The notes below the pieces were generated by a model. The model searched no databases and was not told the origin of the DNA. It worked only from the letters and a program-made list of their open reading frames with translations. From Bradyrhizobium sp. 195 (lineage in GTDB: Bacteria; Pseudomonadota; Alphaproteobacteria; Rhizobiales; Xanthobacteraceae): 64,000 nucleotides of DNA. Positions 35,295 through 43,753 of this stretch are shown here, one piece after another. The translations under genes and the position numbers were made by a program. Position 1 is the stretch's first letter; each line of letters opens with the position of its first letter. The stretch spans positions 806,001 through 870,000 of the forward strand of contig NZ_CP082161.1 in NCBI RefSeq assembly GCF_023101665.1. The letters are read 5' to 3'.

Positions 35295-36551
35295 ATGACT
35301 GATCACCGCAATTCCGCACCTCCCATCGATCCCGCAAAACTCGACCGGCTGGCCGAGGTGGCGGTGAAGGTGGGCCTGGGCTTGCGGCCGGGGCAGGATC
35401 TTCTTTTGACCGCGCCCGCGATCGCTCTGCCGCTGGTGCGACGGATTGCCGTGCATGCTTACAAGGCCGGTGCCGGCATCGTGACGCCGATCCTGTCGGA
35501 CGAGGAGATGACACTGGCGCGCTACCGCCACGGCCACGACAGCAGTTTCGATCGTGCCGCCGGCTGGCTCTACGAGGGCATGGCCAAGGCGTTCTCGGAC
35601 AACACCGCGCGGCTCGCCATCGTCGGCGACAATCCGATGCTGCTGTCGGACGAGGATCCTTCCAAGGTGGCGCGCGCCAGCAAGGCCAATTCGATGGCCT
35701 ATCAGCCTGCGCTGGAAAAGATCGTCAATTTTGACACCAACTGGAACATCATCGCCTATCCAAGCCCGTCCTGGGCCAGGCAGGTATTCCCTGATGATGC
35801 CGAGGACGTTGCGATCGGCAAGCTCGCCGATGCGATCTTCGCGGCGTCCCGCGTCGACCGCGAGGACGCGATGGACAATTGGGCGAGCCACAATGCGGTG
35901 CTTCGTGAGCGCACCAATTGGCTGAACGGCCAGCGTTTCCGCGCTCTGCAGTATTCGGGGCCGGGCACCGACCTCACCATCGGCCTTGCCGACGGCCACG
36001 AATGGGAGGGCGGCGCCTCGCTCTCCAAGAACGGCATCAGCTGCAACGCCAACATCCCGACCGAAGAGGTGTTTACCACGCCGCATTGCCGCCGGGTCTA
36101 CGGCCATGTCGTGAGCTCGAAGCCGCTGTCCTACCAGGGCACGCTGATCGACAACATCGCCGTGCGCTTCGAGGACGGCAAGATCGTGGACGCAAAAGCC
36201 TCGCGCGGCGCGGAGGTGCTGAACAAGGTGCTCGACACCGATGAGGGCGCCCGCCGCCTCGGCGAAGTGGCGCTGGTGCCGCATTCATCGCCGATCTCGC
36301 AGAGCGGGCTGTTGTTCTACAACACACTGTTCGACGAGAATGCAGCGTCTCATATCGCGCTCGGCCAGTGCTATTCGAAATGCTTCGTCAACGGCGCGCA
36401 GCTCACCCCACAGCAGATCGCGGCGCAAGGCGGCAACCAGAGCCTGATCCATATCGACTGGATGATCGGCTCGGCCGAGACCGATATCGACGGCATTTTG
36501 CCCGACGGCAGCAAGGTGCCGGTGTTCCGCAAGGGCGAGTGGGCGAAGTAA
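35295..36551 (+). CDS. M29-family aminopeptidase
   Basis: 418 residues, typical of thermophilic-aminopeptidase-type (M29) metallopeptidases, which remove N-terminal residues from peptides in the cytoplasm with two divalent ions. The N-terminal domain has LAEVAVKVGLGLRPGQDLLL and VRRIAVHAYKAGAG. Metal ligands are expected in NIPTEEVFTTPH (E and H), GEVALVPHSSPI (E and H) and the C-terminal SLIHIDWMIGS (H and D), all present. No signal peptide. GAGGGA precedes the ATG. A repeat follows the stop. The single-gene context says nothing on substrate. Confidence 0.92.
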   Translation: MTDHRNSAPPIDPAKLDRLAEVAVKVGLGLRPGQDLLLTAPAIALPLVRRIAVHAYKAGAGIVTPILSDEEMTLARYRHGHDSSFDRAAGWLYEGMAKAFSDNTARLAIVGDNPMLLSDEDPSKVARASKANSMAYQPALEKIVNFDTNWNIIAYPSPSWARQVFPDDAEDVAIGKLADAIFAASRVDREDAMDNWASHNAVLRERTNWLNGQRFRALQYSGPGTDLTIGLADGHEWEGGASLSKNGISCNANIPTEEVFTTPHCRRVYGHVVSSKPLSYQGTLIDNIAVRFEDGKIVDAKASRGAEVLNKVLDTDEGARRLGEVALVPHSSPISQSGLLFYNTLFDENAASHIALGQCYSKCFVNGAQLTPQQIAAQGGNQSLIHIDWMIGSAETDIDGILPDGSKVPVFRKGEWAK

Positions 36552-36561
36552 GGCCGCTGTT

Positions 36562-36643
36562 CGTCATGCCCGGGCTTGTCCCGGGCATCCACGTTCTTTG
36601 TGCCCGTTAAACGTGGATGGCCGGGACAAGCCCGGCCACGACG
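36562..36643. repeat. Palindromic intergenic repeat (family C, copy 2)
   Basis: Hairpins CCCGGGCTTGTCCCGGG and GCCGGGACAAGCCCGGC with ATCCACGTT and AACGTGGAT pairing between them. Same plan as 4763-4846. It lies between the convergent aminopeptidase gene and the frameshifted gene. Confidence 0.88.
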
Positions 36644-36682
36644 ATGTGGGAGCTTCAGCGCTCAAACTGGCATTGTACGCGT

Positions 36683-37235
36683 TCACGCCGCCGCGTTGCG
36701 CAGCATCGGATTGTTGTCAATGCTGAACCGGTTGAACAGGGTCGTGAACGGGCTGCCGTCGGTGGCCCGCACGATGGCGTCGGAAGCAGCGATTGCTTCG
36801 TAGAGCGCGCCGACGGCATCGTCTGCCTCACCAAGGTCGAGGCTCCTGCGGATCTCGTCGCGAGCCTCGTTGATCTCGTCCTCGTCGGCGAGCGTCGCCT
36901 CCATCGCCTCCGCCGCGCGCCGCATCTCCTGGAGGTCGCCGCCGCCGGAACTTGAGGATGTCGAGCCAATAGGGGCGGGCGGCGACGAGCTGGACGAACG
37001 CCTCGAACGTGCCGGCAATAATTCCTGCGCGGCCCTCCGATGAGACGTAGAGCATATTCTGCGACGGCAGCAGCACGAACGCGCCGCCTGAGCCGGCACT
37101 GCCGATCTGTCGGGGGTTTTCGATGCCGTCGATGGTGAACCAGGGCTCCTCGTCCGGTACGAACGAGACATCGAGGCTGATGAGCCGGGCGACGACCGTG
37201 CGATCGGCTGTCACAACCTCGGGCGTGAGGGGCAT
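36683..37235 (-). pseudogene. Frameshifted gene, conserved-looking ~183-residue protein
   Basis: Two minus-strand frames each hold half of one plausible protein. The upstream half runs from ATG 37235 (GGAG 9 bases before it): MPLTPEVVTADRTVVARLIS through ARPYWLDILKF. The downstream half continues in another frame from GGGDLQEMRRAAEAMEATLA to NPMLRNAAA and stops at 36683. Removing one base in the C/G tract at about 36937-36952 joins them smoothly as ...DILKF-GGGDLQEM.... The tract is three GCC triplets next to TTCC, prone to slippage or sequencing error. Each half alone decays into Arg/Pro-rich nonsense in the other frame. No known family. It is a one-base indel, either real inactivation, a sequence error, or a programmed shift. 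Confidence 0.7.
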
Positions 37236-37472
37236 CGGCGTGGCTCCGTTTTGGTGCTTCCGCGCACTTTGTCGCACCCCGGAAAGGATCGGTTCATGTG
37301 CGCGAATTTGCAGGGAAATCGCGGCGTTAACCGCTTTGCCTCCGCAACTCCAGGCTGATTTTCGCGGCCTCCGTAAGGAAGAATTAAAAACCGATGACTA
37401 GCGTCCCCGACGTCATTCTCAACAATCCGGGCCGAGACCCGGCCATATTTAATATATCGCCTGGGGAAGAAG

Positions 37473-37928
37473 ATGTCGCGCGCATTGATTGAAATCGGTA
37501 GTTGCAATGTCGACCTCGAGCTGCGGCCGATCGAGCCGTCCTGGGTCATCGAGGGTAATCCCGTGTCGCGCTCGCGCGTGCTGTCCACCAGCGCCGACGG
37601 CACCGCTCAGACTATCATCTGGCATTGCACCGAAGGCCGCTTCAACTGGTACTACGATATCGACGAGACGATCATGATCATGGAAGGATCGATCGTGCTC
37701 GAAAGCGATGGCATGCCGCCGAAGCGCTACGGCCCTGGCGATGTCATTTTCTTTCGCGACGGCGCGCATGCCAAATGGCATGTCGAGGGCCACGTCAAGA
37801 AGATCGCCTTCTGCCGCAAGACCAATCCCGTGATGATCGGCTTCCTGATCCGCGTGGTCAACAAGCTGAAGAAGATCTTCACCTCCAGCGGCGAGCGCCG
37901 TCCGGCCTCGCTGATGGGTGCCGGCTAG
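37473..37928 (+). CDS. Cupin-domain protein (DUF861/ureidoglycine-type)
   Basis: 151 residues. The double-stranded beta-helix signature is clear: TIIWHCTEGRFNWYYDIDET, then IMIMEGSIVLES and YGPGDVIFFRDGAHAKWHVEG, which matches Cupin_3 (DUF861) proteins. Histidines and Glu that would bind a metal are partly present (H in AHAKWH). The C-terminal 25 residues are basic (RVVNKLKKIFTSSGERR). GGGAAG precedes the ATG. A short upstream frame at 37394 overlaps the start. Function of this single-cupin protein is unknown; relatives act as small-molecule binders or ureidoglycine hydrolases. Confidence 0.8.
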   Translation: MSRALIEIGSCNVDLELRPIEPSWVIEGNPVSRSRVLSTSADGTAQTIIWHCTEGRFNWYYDIDETIMIMEGSIVLESDGMPPKRYGPGDVIFFRDGAHAKWHVEGHVKKIAFCRKTNPVMIGFLIRVVNKLKKIFTSSGERRPASLMGAG

Positions 37929-37962
37929 TCTCTATTCAAGGACGCTTCCCAGCGGCCACGAC

Positions 37963-38000
37963 GAAGAGGGGTCGGGATCACATCCCGGCCCCTCTTCTTG
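37963..38000. terminator. Bidirectional hairpin terminator
   Basis: A 15-bp stem (GAAGAGGGGTCGGGA at 37963-37977 with TCCCGGCCCCTCTTC at 37983-37997, one G-T pair), a 5-base loop, then TTG. It lies between the convergent cupin and amidohydrolase genes. Confidence 0.75.
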
Positions 38001-39053
38001 TCATGATGGCAGCTCGAGCCGGTAGACGTCGATTGCGGTCTGCGAAAACAGCGCCGTCTTCTCGGCCTCGCTCAGTGACGAGGCGATGCGCTTGAAGGCG
38101 TTGAATATCACCTGATAGCTGCATTGGCCCTTGTCCGGTGGGAAGTTGCTCTCGAACATCGCACGTCTGGGACCGAACGCCTCGATGCAGGTTTCGATAT
38201 AGGGCCGCCAGGCCGCGGCAAGCTCCTCGGATGACGGCGGCCTTTCGCGCAGATGGAAGTCGTAGCCGAGCAGGCACATTGCGAGCCCGCCGAGCTTGAC
38301 CACCACGTTCTCGCATCTTGCGATCTCCCGGATCGAGGTGCGCCATTGCGCAAACACCTCCTCGCGCCGCCCTGCAAAGCGGCCGATTCCGGCCGGGCCG
38401 CCGCAATGGTCGAGCACGATTCTGGTGTCGGGGAAGGCGCGCGCAAGCTCGGTGAGCTCACCGATCTGCGGATGGAATAGCCAGGCATCGAAGCTGAGTT
38501 TCAATGGTGCAAGGCAGGCAAATCCCTTGCGGAAGGTCGGGTCCCGCAACAATCCCTTCGGCCTGTTCGCATACATGCCGGCAACGGCAGGGTCTTCGTC
38601 CCAGGCCGACGAATGCCGGATGCCGCGAAAGCGGCCGTTGCCGGCCGCGATCTCGGCTTCCAGCACCGGCTTGGCCGCGTCGCCCTGCAGCAGATTGGCA
38701 TGGCTGACAATGCCGGCGCAGATCGCGGCCTTGCCGTAAGCACCGCTCGCGCTCATCGCGGCGACGCCGTTGGCGAACTCGACTTCGCCGACAGGCCGGA
38801 ATGCCTCGGGCCCATGCGCGCGGTACATCGAGCGGCAATCGACATAGACGGTGGCGAGGATGCTGTGGCCGGAGGCGATGTCATCAGCCATCTCCTCGAT
38901 CAGATAGCGGTGCCCGCGATTCCAGAGATGGTGATGGGGGTCGACGATCGGCCGCAAGGGATCGATGATCTCCTCCTGATGCAGCGCGAGCCAGTCCTCG
39001 CGCGGCTCGACGAACAGCCCGCTCGTATTGGCGGGCACACCGGTTGCAGCCAT
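38001..39053 (-). CDS. Amidohydrolase 2-type TIM-barrel hydrolase (COG3618)
   Basis: 350 residues. The metal-binding start is PIVDPHHHLWN, followed by a barrel with ATVYVDCRSMY, GFRGIRHSSAWD (read RFRGIRHSSAW) and TRIVLDHCGGPAG, in which the His is a metal ligand. The end has RAMFESNFPPDKGQ, where the catalytic Asp of the family lies (here D in PPD). Relatives hydrolyse lactones or cyclic amides from sugar and aromatic catabolism. I prefer ATG 39053 (AGGGAG 8 bases upstream) to an ATG six codons earlier. The substrate cannot be assigned from neighbours. Confidence 0.88.
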   Translation of the reverse strand: MAATGVPANTSGLFVEPREDWLALHQEEIIDPLRPIVDPHHHLWNRGHRYLIEEMADDIASGHSILATVYVDCRSMYRAHGPEAFRPVGEVEFANGVAAMSASGAYGKAAICAGIVSHANLLQGDAAKPVLEAEIAAGNGRFRGIRHSSAWDEDPAVAGMYANRPKGLLRDPTFRKGFACLAPLKLSFDAWLFHPQIGELTELARAFPDTRIVLDHCGGPAGIGRFAGRREEVFAQWRTSIREIARCENVVVKLGGLAMCLLGYDFHLRERPPSSEELAAAWRPYIETCIEAFGPRRAMFESNFPPDKGQCSYQVIFNAFKRIASSLSEAEKTALFSQTAIDVYRLELPS

Positions 39054-39161
39054 CGGCGTCGCTCCCTTCATGCTTTTTGTGCCGGGAGCCTATCATCTCG
39101 CCTCGTCACGCAGCAGCGCGCGTTGCTCAAAGCACCATAGCAGCGGCGGAGGAGGTGCGCT

Positions 39162-39268
39162 CCCTCTCCCGCTTGCGGGGTGGGGGTGTTTCCGCAACGG
39201 GACACTCCCGATACGGAGAAAGCCCCCACCCGGCGCTACGCGCCGACCTCCCCCGCAAGCGGGAGAGG
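39162..39268. repeat. Palindromic intergenic repeat (family D, copy 2)
   Basis: Starts CCCTCTCCCGCTTGCGGGG and ends CCCGCAAGCGGGAGAGG, complementary. Related to 6353-6500 and 51649-51789. It lies 3' of the gene at 39310 and 5' of the amidohydrolase gene. Confidence 0.85.
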
Positions 39269-39309
39269 TTGCAGCGTGCCCGGAGCCCACGGCTTCAACC
39301 AACAGATCC

Positions 39310-39831
39310 TTAGCCCGACCGCCGCTTCGCTCTCACCTCGACGATCAGCCGCCAGTCCGCCGCATTGGCCGGTTTGACCTCCCCACACCAATGGAAGGAG
39401 TCCCTGGTGATCTCCGTAAAGCTCCAGCGCGTCAGCTCGCCGGTTTCGGTCGTGCCTTCCTGCACGATATCCTGTCCACGCAGACGGCCGATCTGCTGGC
39501 GGAAGATGCTGCGGCCGGGATCGAACCAGGAAATCCGCCACGCATCGATGGACGGATCGTAAACGCGCAGCGTCGTGCCGTACCAGTTGCCGGCGATCGG
39601 AAAGGTCTGAGAGCCTGCCCGGCGGGGAATGATCCAGACGTCCTGGACGGCGCGGCCCTCCAGCACCCAACCAAAATGGATTTCTCCGGGCGTGCTATGT
39701 TTCGCGCCATCGGAGCCGTGGGCGGTGATTTCGGCCTCCCAGTCGCCGACGAAGCGGCCATAGAGCTGAAGCGCCGCCGCATGCTCGGGATTTGGTCCGT
39801 CCGCGTGCAAAAGTCTGCCAAAGTCGGTCAT
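39310..39831 (-). CDS. Hypothetical beta-rich protein
   Basis: 173 residues without signal peptide. The sequence alternates hydrophobic and polar residues in short blocks: YGRFVGDWEAEITAHGS, IHFGWVLEGRAVQDVWIIP, NWYGTTLRVYDPSIDAWRIS, and RWSFTEITRDSFHWCGEV. The repeated W/R pattern suggests a beta-barrel like calycins or a DUF1579-type protein, but no family can be assigned with confidence. AGGAGA precedes the ATG at 39831 (ten codons inside the longest frame). The MBL-fold gene lies 65 bases upstream on the same strand, so they may be one transcript. Confidence 0.7.
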   Translation of the reverse strand: MTDFGRLLHADGPNPEHAAALQLYGRFVGDWEAEITAHGSDGAKHSTPGEIHFGWVLEGRAVQDVWIIPRRAGSQTFPIAGNWYGTTLRVYDPSIDAWRISWFDPGRSIFRQQIGRLRGQDIVQEGTTETGELTRWSFTEITRDSFHWCGEVKPANAADWRLIVEVRAKRRSG

Positions 39832-39896
39832 GTCGATCTCCTGTTGAGAGGAAATCAGCACGACCGGCCGACGGCCGACTTGGAGAAAATTGCGCC

Positions 39897-40709
39897 TCAG
39901 ACTCCGTCGAGGATGATCACCGTCGGCGTCGAGGGCAGCGCATCCCGCGACATCCGGAACGAGCGTTCGGTGCGACGGTCGATCTCGAAGTCCTGCCCGA
40001 TCCGGCGCATGAAATCGTCGAGCGGCGTGGCAAAGCGATGCATCGGCAGCACGACGGAGGCGCGCAGCCGCTTGGTAATCTCGGAGATGCCTCCCAGCGT
40101 CATGGTGTAGGTCCCATCGATCGGCACCATCACGATATCGAGCCGTCCGATCTGGGCGAAATGGCTGTCGTCGAGCTTGTGATGGAGGTGGCCGAGATGG
40201 CCGATGCAGAGACCCGCGACCTCGAAGATGAAGATCGAATTGCCGTCGCGGATCATGTCGGCGCCGGCGTCGTCACCGAAATAGCGGCGGATGTCCGTCG
40301 TGACATTGCGGACGAAGGTGTCACTGATGCGCTCCGACACGATCGCCGGCTTGCCGTCCTCGCTCCAGCCATGCAGCACGTGGGGAATGCGCCTGTCCGG
40401 GAATAAGGTGTAGTGCGTGCTGTGGGCGCGGTTCATGGTGGCGACATCGGGCAGCCGGCCGACCTGATAGGCGCCGCTATAGTCGGTGGCGATGCGCAGG
40501 CCCGCGGGCGTGTCGATGTAGTAGGTGGAATGGCCGGCGTAAGTGATCTCGACCTCGGCGGGGCCCGCGGCCTGCCGGAACGCGACCGGCATGGCCCGCG
40601 GCGCGGCATTGGCCATCGCCAGGCATTCGCTGCGCGGCGGCTGCTGGGCGAGGCTAGGTGCGAAGGATACGCTGAACAGCGCCAGAGCTGCCGAAACCAA
40701 TCGCCACAT
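39897..40709 (-). CDS. Exported MBL-fold (metallo-beta-lactamase-like) protein with altered metal motif
   Basis: 270 residues with a signal peptide (to about residue 21, SLA-QQ). The fold start is VEITYAGHSTYYID, the GHS/T motif of the UlaG-like COG2220 group. The usual HxHxDH metal motif is replaced by R94-A-H96-S-T98-H99, so the first His and the Asp are missing. Further ligands could be the histidines in GHLGHLHHKL, D in VPIDGTYT and H in LPMHRFATP. It may bind one metal ion or act on another substrate. Export to the periplasm is also not typical. Possibly cotranscribed with the gene at 39310. Confidence 0.8.
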   Translation of the reverse strand: MWRLVSAALALFSVSFAPSLAQQPPRSECLAMANAAPRAMPVAFRQAAGPAEVEITYAGHSTYYIDTPAGLRIATDYSGAYQVGRLPDVATMNRAHSTHYTLFPDRRIPHVLHGWSEDGKPAIVSERISDTFVRNVTTDIRRYFGDDAGADMIRDGNSIFIFEVAGLCIGHLGHLHHKLDDSHFAQIGRLDIVMVPIDGTYTMTLGGISEITKRLRASVVLPMHRFATPLDDFMRRIGQDFEIDRRTERSFRMSRDALPSTPTVIILDGV

Positions 40710-41034
40710 GCATCCGTCCCCGATGTGTCAGGGGAAAGTCTAGCGTGCAATGCAGTGCGTGGCCAATGGGCTGCGATCAACAGCGCGTCAGTGTCGCACC
40801 CTCACTCCCGCCGCGGACGAAGTTTCAAGGCGCCGGCAATCCGGCGCGAGGCCAGCTCAACATCGCGCCGCTGGTGTTCTGGATGCTCAACGCACAGGTG
40901 GAGACATCGGGGGCGACGCCGGCCCAGCCGGCTTGCAAGCGGTCCGGGGTCGCCTCGGGCTCGGGCCGCGACCACATTAAGCATAGACTCAGCCTCGGCT
41001 TGTTCCGGTGTCGGGTCTTGCCTACCCATGTCCA
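40710..41034. other. 325-base gap with no recognised feature
   Basis: The gap lies between the divergent MBL-fold and acyltransferase genes. Open frames cross it on both strands (for example minus strand 40802-41029), but none has a ribosome site plus a family match. No palindromic repeat is present. It must contain both promoters; no clear -35/-10 pair was seen. Confidence 0.4.
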
Positions 41035-42201
41035 ATGAACGCGGCTGCAAATATCACTCGATATCATGCGCTCGACAGCTGGCGTGGCATCTGTGCCTGC
41101 ATGGTTGCGCTGTTCCACTTCGACGTGATCAGCCATCTGTCTTTCCTGCCGCTCACCAGAAATGCCTATCTGTTCGTCGATTTCTTCTTCGTGTTGAGCG
41201 GCTTTGTCATCGCGTCGAACTATCGTTCGCGCCTTGCTGAGGGCTTCGGCGCGGGCCGCTTTCTCCTCCTGCGGCTCGGGCGGATTTATCCGCTGCATCT
41301 TGTGACGTTGCTGCTGTTCATTCCCATCGACGCTGCGAAGGACGGTGTTGGCCCGAACCTCCTGCAGGCCATCGTCACCAATGTTCTTCTGCTGCAGGGG
41401 CTCGGCGTCAACCCGCAGAACTGGCTGAACTTCGCGAGCTGGAGCATCAGCGCCGAATTCGCCGCCTATGTGATCTTCGCCGCGGTCGTCAGCAGGATCG
41501 GACCGGCGATCTGGCCCTGGCTGATCCCGATCATTGCCGGGCCGGTCGTGCTCGCCACCATCAGCCCGGATGGGATGAATGCGACTTACGACTACGGTCT
41601 CCTGCGCTGTCTTTACGGCTTCGCGCTTGGCGTTCTCTCGTTCGATCTACGAGAGCGCTTTCCGGTGTTGCGCGTACGCCTGACGCCGTCCGGTGAGACA
41701 TTGCTGGAGACGGCGAGCGTCCTGCTCGTCGTCGGTTATGTCTCGTTGGCCGGCAGCAGCGTCACTTTGCAGGTGGCCTCGCCGGCGGTGTTTACGCTGG
41801 TCGTTCTGGTGTTCGCCCGTGAAGCTGGCGCGGTCAGCCGCCAACTGACGGTGCCGTTCATGCTCGCAATCGGGATGCTGACCTATTCGATCTACATGCT
41901 GCATCCGCTCGTCAGGGCCGTGGTGCGGGCGATCCTCATGGTCGTCGAGCGCCTTGGGCATACGGACCTGTTCGTCAATTACGCGTTGAGCTTGGGCTAT
42001 GAGCCGACGAAAGTGGTCTCCATGCATGGATCGCTTTGGCTTGGAGATCTCCTGCAAATCGCGATGCTGCTGTTGACTGTCTTGCTGTCGGTCGCCACGT
42101 ATCGTCTTGTTGAAGAGCCAGGGCGCAACTGGGTCAGGCGCTTGATGGATCGACGGAACGTCGCCGCGGTCCGCCGTGCACAGCCGGCTTTCGACACCTG
42201 A
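41035..42201 (+). CDS. Acyltransferase 3 family membrane protein (OafA/YrhL-like)
   Basis: 388 residues with about ten membrane helices. The start YHALDSWRGICACMVALFHF holds the conserved Arg and His of the family, followed by FVDFFFVLSGFVIASNY and LLRLGRIYPLHLVTL. These enzymes transfer acetyl or other acyl groups to sugars of O-antigen, exopolysaccharide or Nod factors (NodX group). The end has SVATYRLVEEPGRNWVRR, the typical last helix. I chose ATG 41035, giving the family N-terminus, over one nine codons earlier. The acceptor is unknown; no polysaccharide gene is adjacent. Confidence 0.9.
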   Translation: MNAAANITRYHALDSWRGICACMVALFHFDVISHLSFLPLTRNAYLFVDFFFVLSGFVIASNYRSRLAEGFGAGRFLLLRLGRIYPLHLVTLLLFIPIDAAKDGVGPNLLQAIVTNVLLLQGLGVNPQNWLNFASWSISAEFAAYVIFAAVVSRIGPAIWPWLIPIIAGPVVLATISPDGMNATYDYGLLRCLYGFALGVLSFDLRERFPVLRVRLTPSGETLLETASVLLVVGYVSLAGSSVTLQVASPAVFTLVVLVFAREAGAVSRQLTVPFMLAIGMLTYSIYMLHPLVRAVVRAILMVVERLGHTDLFVNYALSLGYEPTKVVSMHGSLWLGDLLQIAMLLLTVLLSVATYRLVEEPGRNWVRRLMDRRNVAAVRRAQPAFDT

Positions 42202-42226
42202 CGTCCGCAGCTCGAGGGCAAGCGCC

Positions 42227-43753
42227 TCATTCCCGCCTTGGGCTGCACTTCCAGGTGATCGCAACGAGGCTCGCGGTGATCAGGCCGCTGACGAGGCCCG
42301 CGGCGGGGAGCGCAAGCAGCAGCGCTGCCGTCGCGGCCCAGCCGATCGAGGAGAACGCTTCGGCGAAGGTCGCGAGCCGCGACGAGGTCTGGCGGCGGCG
42401 GAATTGGCTGCGCCGTGCCTGCACCCGGAACCAGAGCTGGATTGCGGTCGCCGAAGCCGCGCTGATGATGATCGCGCCGGCACTGATCGCGGCCTGGTAG
42501 GGCGAGGCGAACGCGAGCGCCGCGACCAGCGGGCAGAAGATGACGGCGATCGCGATCAGCACCACCTCGATCTTGGCGCGGGTGACGCTGGATGGCGTCA
42601 GCGGTGCGGTTGCGACGAGGTCGGGGGCGTCTTCGCCCGAGATCGTCAGCCAGGCGAGCCCGCCGGCAAGCTGTCCGGCCGCCATCACGACAACAGGCGT
42701 GATCAGCGTCAGCGCCGCCGAGCTGTCGGCAAAATTGCGCCAGAGCAGCAGCGCCGGCGGCACCAGATATAGCAGTTGCATCAGGGTCTGCGAGATCAGC
42801 CAGGGATCGCGCCAGAGCAGCGAGAATTCCTTGCGCCGCAGCGCCTGTTGCCGCGACCCGCCGCGGAATGGGCGCTCCTTAGCGCGCTTGCTGCCGGCGG
42901 TGCCGTAGGCTGCGGCATCGATCGCCGTGTCGGCAAAGCGCTGCGAGAAGATCGCCATGACGCTTCCGAGCAGCACCAAGCCGAGCGCCAGGAGTAGCAG
43001 CAGCGCTTCGCTGTCGCCCATCACCGCCCGCGCCGGCCACCACCAGATGCTGTCGACATCGGGAGCATGAGCGGCCAGGCTACCCGAGGTCAGGATGGTG
43101 AAGCGCGACAGCGTGCCGTAGGACACGATCGCGGCGACCTGGAGCGCGATCACGAAGCCGGCGCCGATGATCGCGGCGAGGATCTGGGCAATTAGGCGCG
43201 TCCGCGCCGGGCCGATCAGGCGAAACAGCAGGATGGTGACGGCAATCGCGACTGCGGCGGCTGACAGACCCATGGCGACGACGACGCCGAACGCCGCAAG
43301 CCAGCGCGCGCCGCCGCCGATCACGAGCACGTCGATGAAGGGTGTCGAGAACAGCAGCGCCATCGCGGTGACGGTCAGCGCGATCGCGGCGATTCGGACC
43401 GAGAACAGATTGGCCAGTCTTGCCGGCGAGGACATGATCAGGTCGAGATCGGCGCGGGCGTAGAATACCCGCGTCACCGATTCGATTGCCTGCGACAGCA
43501 TCAGCGTCCAGGCGAGAAAAATCGTCGCCGAGATCACGATCAGCGAGGATTTGTCGAGCGGCAATTGCAGATCGGCGAAGCGGCCGATCACCGCCCAGGC
43601 CGGCAGGTGCAGCAGCGCGGCGAAGCAGATCAGGCCGATGACAGCGGCGCGCGTCCGCTTGCGTCGTCCGCCGGTCATCATGGCGAGCGATTCGCGCCAG
43701 GCGAGCCGGAGCTCGTGGCGGGCAAACCAGGAGAGCGCGGTTGCCGAGCTCAT
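42227..43753 (-). CDS. ABC exporter permease subunit
   Basis: 508 residues with about twelve hydrophobic helices. The polar start SSATALSWFARHELRLAWRE and the pattern of YARADLDLIMSSPA near residue 95 resemble permeases of the ABC-2-like YbbP/ABC exporter group. A charged loop (KRAKERPFRGGSRQQALRRKE) lies near residue 285 between the two halves. The ATG at 43753 overlaps the ATPase stop codon by ATGA, so the pair is translationally coupled. The exported substrate is unknown. The frame that extends further upstream lies inside the ATPase gene and is a shadow. Confidence 0.85.
   Translation of the reverse strand: MSSATALSWFARHELRLAWRESLAMMTGGRRKRTRAAVIGLICFAALLHLPAWAVIGRFADLQLPLDKSSLIVISATIFLAWTLMLSQAIESVTRVFYARADLDLIMSSPARLANLFSVRIAAIALTVTAMALLFSTPFIDVLVIGGGARWLAAFGVVVAMGLSAAAVAIAVTILLFRLIGPARTRLIAQILAAIIGAGFVIALQVAAIVSYGTLSRFTILTSGSLAAHAPDVDSIWWWPARAVMGDSEALLLLLALGLVLLGSVMAIFSQRFADTAIDAAAYGTAGSKRAKERPFRGGSRQQALRRKEFSLLWRDPWLISQTLMQLLYLVPPALLLWRNFADSSAALTLITPVVVMAAGQLAGGLAWLTISGEDAPDLVATAPLTPSSVTRAKIEVVLIAIAVIFCPLVAALAFASPYQAAISAGAIIISAASATAIQLWFRVQARRSQFRRRQTSSRLATFAEAFSSIGWAATAALLLALPAAGLVSGLITASLVAITWKCSPRRE

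Noticed and set aside
40802..41029. Minus-strand frame in the gap upstream of the acyltransferase
   Set aside because: No ribosome site, an odd His/Arg-rich composition and no family match; a second frame there looks slightly protein-like but is also unsupported.
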